From assembly GCF_964355755.1 (NCBI RefSeq), contig NC_092673.1:32621648-32685647 (forward strand): a stretch of 64,000 nucleotides of DNA. The letters are read 5' to 3'. The position numbers were made by a program, and so were the translations under genes. The stretch comes from Antedon mediterranea (taxonomy: Eukaryota; Echinodermata; Crinoidea; Comatulida; Antedonidae). Positions 61,501 to 64,000 of the stretch are shown one piece after another (the stretch's first letter is position 1; every line of letters starts with the position of its first letter). A model generated the notes under the pieces. It searched no databases and had not been told where the DNA came from. It was given only the letters and a program-made list of their open reading frames with translations.

Positions 61501-61699
61501 ATTTGTAGTTATTTAAACAAATAATTTCTTGTTTCTCGCAGAAATACGTAATTTGCATCGTTATTGGCGGTATCTTGCCAATGTAAAACATTTATTCTCT
61601 GACTATCTTTACATATTATTTTGAGTACGCATTTAATTATCTCCATTTATTTATTATTTCGACTCACCGACCACTTCTTTATAATGTAACAACAAATCA

Positions 61700-61800
61700 A
61701 TAAAACACACACACGGAACGTTATTCTAATTCTAAAAGCGCATTTTATTGTTCAAACTAAATCACAAAATAATTTACTTATAATATACGATTAATGAGTA
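61700..61800. repeat. Fifth copy of the ATTCTAATTCTAAAAGC module
   Basis: CACACACACGGAACGTTATT followed by CTAATTCTAAAAGC matches modules at about 15975, 20262, 30690 and 31612. It lies ~1.5 kb below the stop of the third GTPase fragment, much as the 31.6-kb copy lies ~2 kb below gene 2. This suggests a shared, duplicated 3' flank. Confidence 0.6.
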
Positions 61801-61804
61801 TTTT

Positions 61805-63260
61805 TGTTTAATATTAAACTACGTTTGAGCATATATATACCTACTCTAAAATATCAAACAAAAAAAGTAATTAAAACGCAATTATTAAAATTAAAATGAT
61901 AAACTAGTATTACTATTAATTACTGGTATACATTTTTAGAATTTCCATTTAAAATGTCTTCTATCTCTTTATTTTGAGTTTCTCACATTTGACTTTGTCT
62001 GAACATTTTCAGTGGAACGTCTAGTATTCAATCAATCAATCAATCAATCAAATAGAATGCAATAATTGTTATATATTTTAAATAAGTAAAAATACATACA
62101 AGAGTAGTATATTGCTTCCTACACACTTAAGAGGCCCAGTAAACATATACTATAGCAATTTTATAAGTGGTCCGAATCGTAATGAACAGCACAGTTTAAT
62201 TATTTACATCAATAGCCTAGTTATCATAGATTGTTAATAATTATTTTCTAGAATAAACAGCTTATCTAAAACATTACAAAATAAGCCCAATAATAATAGT
62301 TTCAAACCACAGAGTGAAAACTAAACTAAAAAAACAAATTGTCAAAAACTTTTAATAAAATTATTATTTAGAAAAAAGGAAATTTAAGTTCAGTATGTTT
62401 TTAATGATTAGAACAAACGTTAGATCAGAACAAACGTAAAACTGTATACATAATGCATGCACGATTAGAATAGTATTGGATTGTTACAATTTTATATTCT
62501 GGATAAACTAGGAAATTGTCATAAACTTACATCTATAATCTTAGCTAAAAAGCAAATTATTTAAATATTGTATTAAAGAATACAAACACACTTATACGGT
62601 AACCATTACTACTAAGTTACCGTAACGCTTCATAAAATATGTTTTAAATTGTTATACTTTAGTGCACTTTTTTTCTCATGTAAATGATTAAAACGGGATC
62701 GGTTTATAAGAAACAAATGCAAGGCTATGTACATAATAAACGTAAAACAACATTACGCTTACTGAAGCATCAACACATGTTAATATTATACTGTATTACT
62801 GTATAATTATGTTAAGCGTGAAAATAATGTCACAAAAAGAGTGCCAGCTATCGGTTCTTTTGGAGAAAAAAAAGTGTCTCACATAAGTAAGGTCCGGTTT
62901 CATTGTAAACATATAACGTATAGCTTGTAAAAAACCCTTTTTAAAGGAATGTATTAAGATAAACACATTTCTTAAGCCTTATTTATTTGTTATTGGTGGT
63001 ACAGTTGTTTTTTAGCACTGTAGAGATATGTTCCCTGATAGAAATATGGAAATATAAGAATTTTTTTCTATATCCGCATTCTTCGAATATTAATTAGAAA
63101 ATGAAATGGCCAGTATGAATAAGTGTGAATTTAAAAGGCCACGCAAAACATAATCTCCAGGAAAGGCCATGGTAAACAAATTGTACCGTGGACATTTAAT
63201 GTATATGACAAGGAAGTTCAGTTATAGGAATAGTCGGTGTTTATCAATCAATGTTATCAA
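61805..63260. other. AT-rich, no gene seen
   Basis: No ORF over 60 codons. A short (CAAT)n run is at 62031-62052. It probably corresponds to the 3' flank of the GTPase fragment. Confidence 0.5.
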
Positions 63261-63273
63261 TTTTGTTGGTTGA

Positions 63274-63606
63274 TTAAATGTCGTACAATGTTTTCATATC
63301 ATCTATTGCTTCTTCCTTTGTAATATCCTTCCATCCGTCTGGAATATCAGCCTCCTTAGCATTGTAGTATTCAGCAAGTTCAGTATTGTATGTTGCCATG
63401 AACCATTTCCAGAACGTCTCCGACTCGCCAGCCAGTGGTTTCCTCGATGCGTAGTATTCATTGACAGTCCTATAATTTCTGTAATTAACGACTTCGTTGC
63501 TTGTATCTTTATTCTGAAAACTATAGTTAGACAACAATCCAGTTGTGCACAAGTTTGAGTTGAGCTTTCCAGAATTCACCCAGTGATATCCGGAAACTAT
63601 ATCCAT
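63274..63606 (-). pseudogene. C-terminal fragment of a third very large GTPase
   Basis: About 100 of its 110 residues align with the end of genes 1 and 2: GYHWVNSGKLNSNLCTTG, then NYRTVNEYYAS, FWKWFMATYNTELAEYYNAK and ADIPDGWKDITKEEA. Similarity starts just after where the Cys/His cluster and CHxPQG would be; that cluster and everything upstream to the window end are absent. It is closer to gene 2 (FWKWFMATYNTELAEYY is identical) than to gene 1. There is no good splice acceptor at the homology start, so a truncated copy is more likely than a last exon. Same strand as the other two. Confidence 0.7.
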
Positions 63607-63810
63607 TTTAAAAAACCTTAAAAAGGACAAAATTTGTAAAAACCACAAATTTGGCCGTTGCCATAGAAATATACTTGTGAAATAAAAAATACTTCATATT
63701 TGATTTCTCTCAACACATATAGCCATGTGCAAAATTTAAAAGAAATCCATTTTTTTTAGTCTGTCACTCTTTTTGATATTTCTTTGATTCTTACAGAAAA
63801 TGGCTCTTAA

Positions 63811-64000
63811 GCCGATTTTCCACTAGGCGAATTTGTTCGCGCGAATCGAAAGCGTCATGCTATGCACATGCGTATTCGCGTTTCTGTCTGTCATACTGCC
63901 TTCTTCGACGAATTCTATTTCCTTTGATTTTTCGCTTCAGCGAAATTTACTAGTTCGAATTGTTTCTACTTTTTGCGAAGCGAAATATTGCGCAGCCAAT
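63811..64000 (+). mobile_element. Possible left end of a MITE-like element, cut by window end
   Basis: TTAAGCCGATTTTCCACTAG, followed by GCGAATTTGTTCGCGCGAAT and more TTCGC/GCGAA palindromes, resembles the start of an inverted-repeat element. The other end would lie outside the window. Confidence 0.35.

Noticed and set aside
61220-61591. ORFs of 98 and 72 codons on opposite strands
   Set aside because: Both are translations of a degenerate TTTTTCGTCGT array.
1-64000. CRISPR arrays, operons, prokaryotic promoters or terminators
   Set aside because: The tandem repeats lack spacer-repeat structure, and the genes have eukaryotic splice sites; nothing bacterial was recognised.

Overview
This is eukaryotic, animal-type genomic DNA: AT-rich, mostly non-coding, with GT-AG splice sites, tRNA-derived SINEs, LINE relics, MITE-like inverted repeats and minisatellites. 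The giant-exon GTPases, together with intergenic DNA full of TAGGCCTA-type strings, suggest a marine invertebrate, probably a deuterostome such as an echinoderm. That placement is inference; nothing in the window proves it.

The only convincing protein-coding genes belong to one family, the very large GTPases (VLIG/GVIN1/URGCP type), all on the minus strand. Gene 1 (giant exon 4079-8817) and gene 2 (giant exon 33712-38432) each have about 1,570 residues of uninterrupted coding sequence in one exon, with an intact P-loop, a DTEGL motif, an HQNxxD motif, a C-terminal Cys/His cluster and the family's C-terminal tail. A third copy survives only as its last ~110 residues (63274-63606). Both giant exons open with a phase-1 splice acceptor, so upstream exons are expected.

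Upstream of gene 2, at 40131-46180, lies the most striking structure: eleven tandemly duplicated mini-exons on the minus strand. All have AG/GT borders and ten have lengths divisible by three. All of those ten keep the same 1-1 phase and join in frame to the giant exon. They encode variants of an acidic, Pro/Glu/Ser/Thr-rich unit around CEKEQESPQQVVTET. One further copy appears frameshifted and another uses a weak donor. Any subset of the intact exons could be included without breaking the frame.

Region by region: 1-1627 is a TTAA-flanked transposon; 1628-4078 is intergenic; 4079-8817 is gene 1; 8995-10372 is a ~125-bp minisatellite; 11350-12905 is an L1-like retrotransposon relic broken by a SINE; 13-33.6 kb is repeatedly duplicated low-complexity DNA with a second TTAA transposon (17008-19559) and a 39-bp minisatellite (about 21320-22390) that is expanded in one duplicon copy and near single-copy in the other; 33.7-46.2 kb is gene 2; 46.28-47.56 kb is an interleaved inverted repeat; 48386-50020 is an inverted sister of the first transposon; 48-55.7 kb and 53-61 kb contain another set of direct duplications with SINE and MITE insertions; 57.8-59.66 kb is a broken LINE; 63.3 kb is the third GTPase fragment. 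The coding genes look like a tandem GTPase cluster whose spacers are built from their own duplicated flanks plus transposons.
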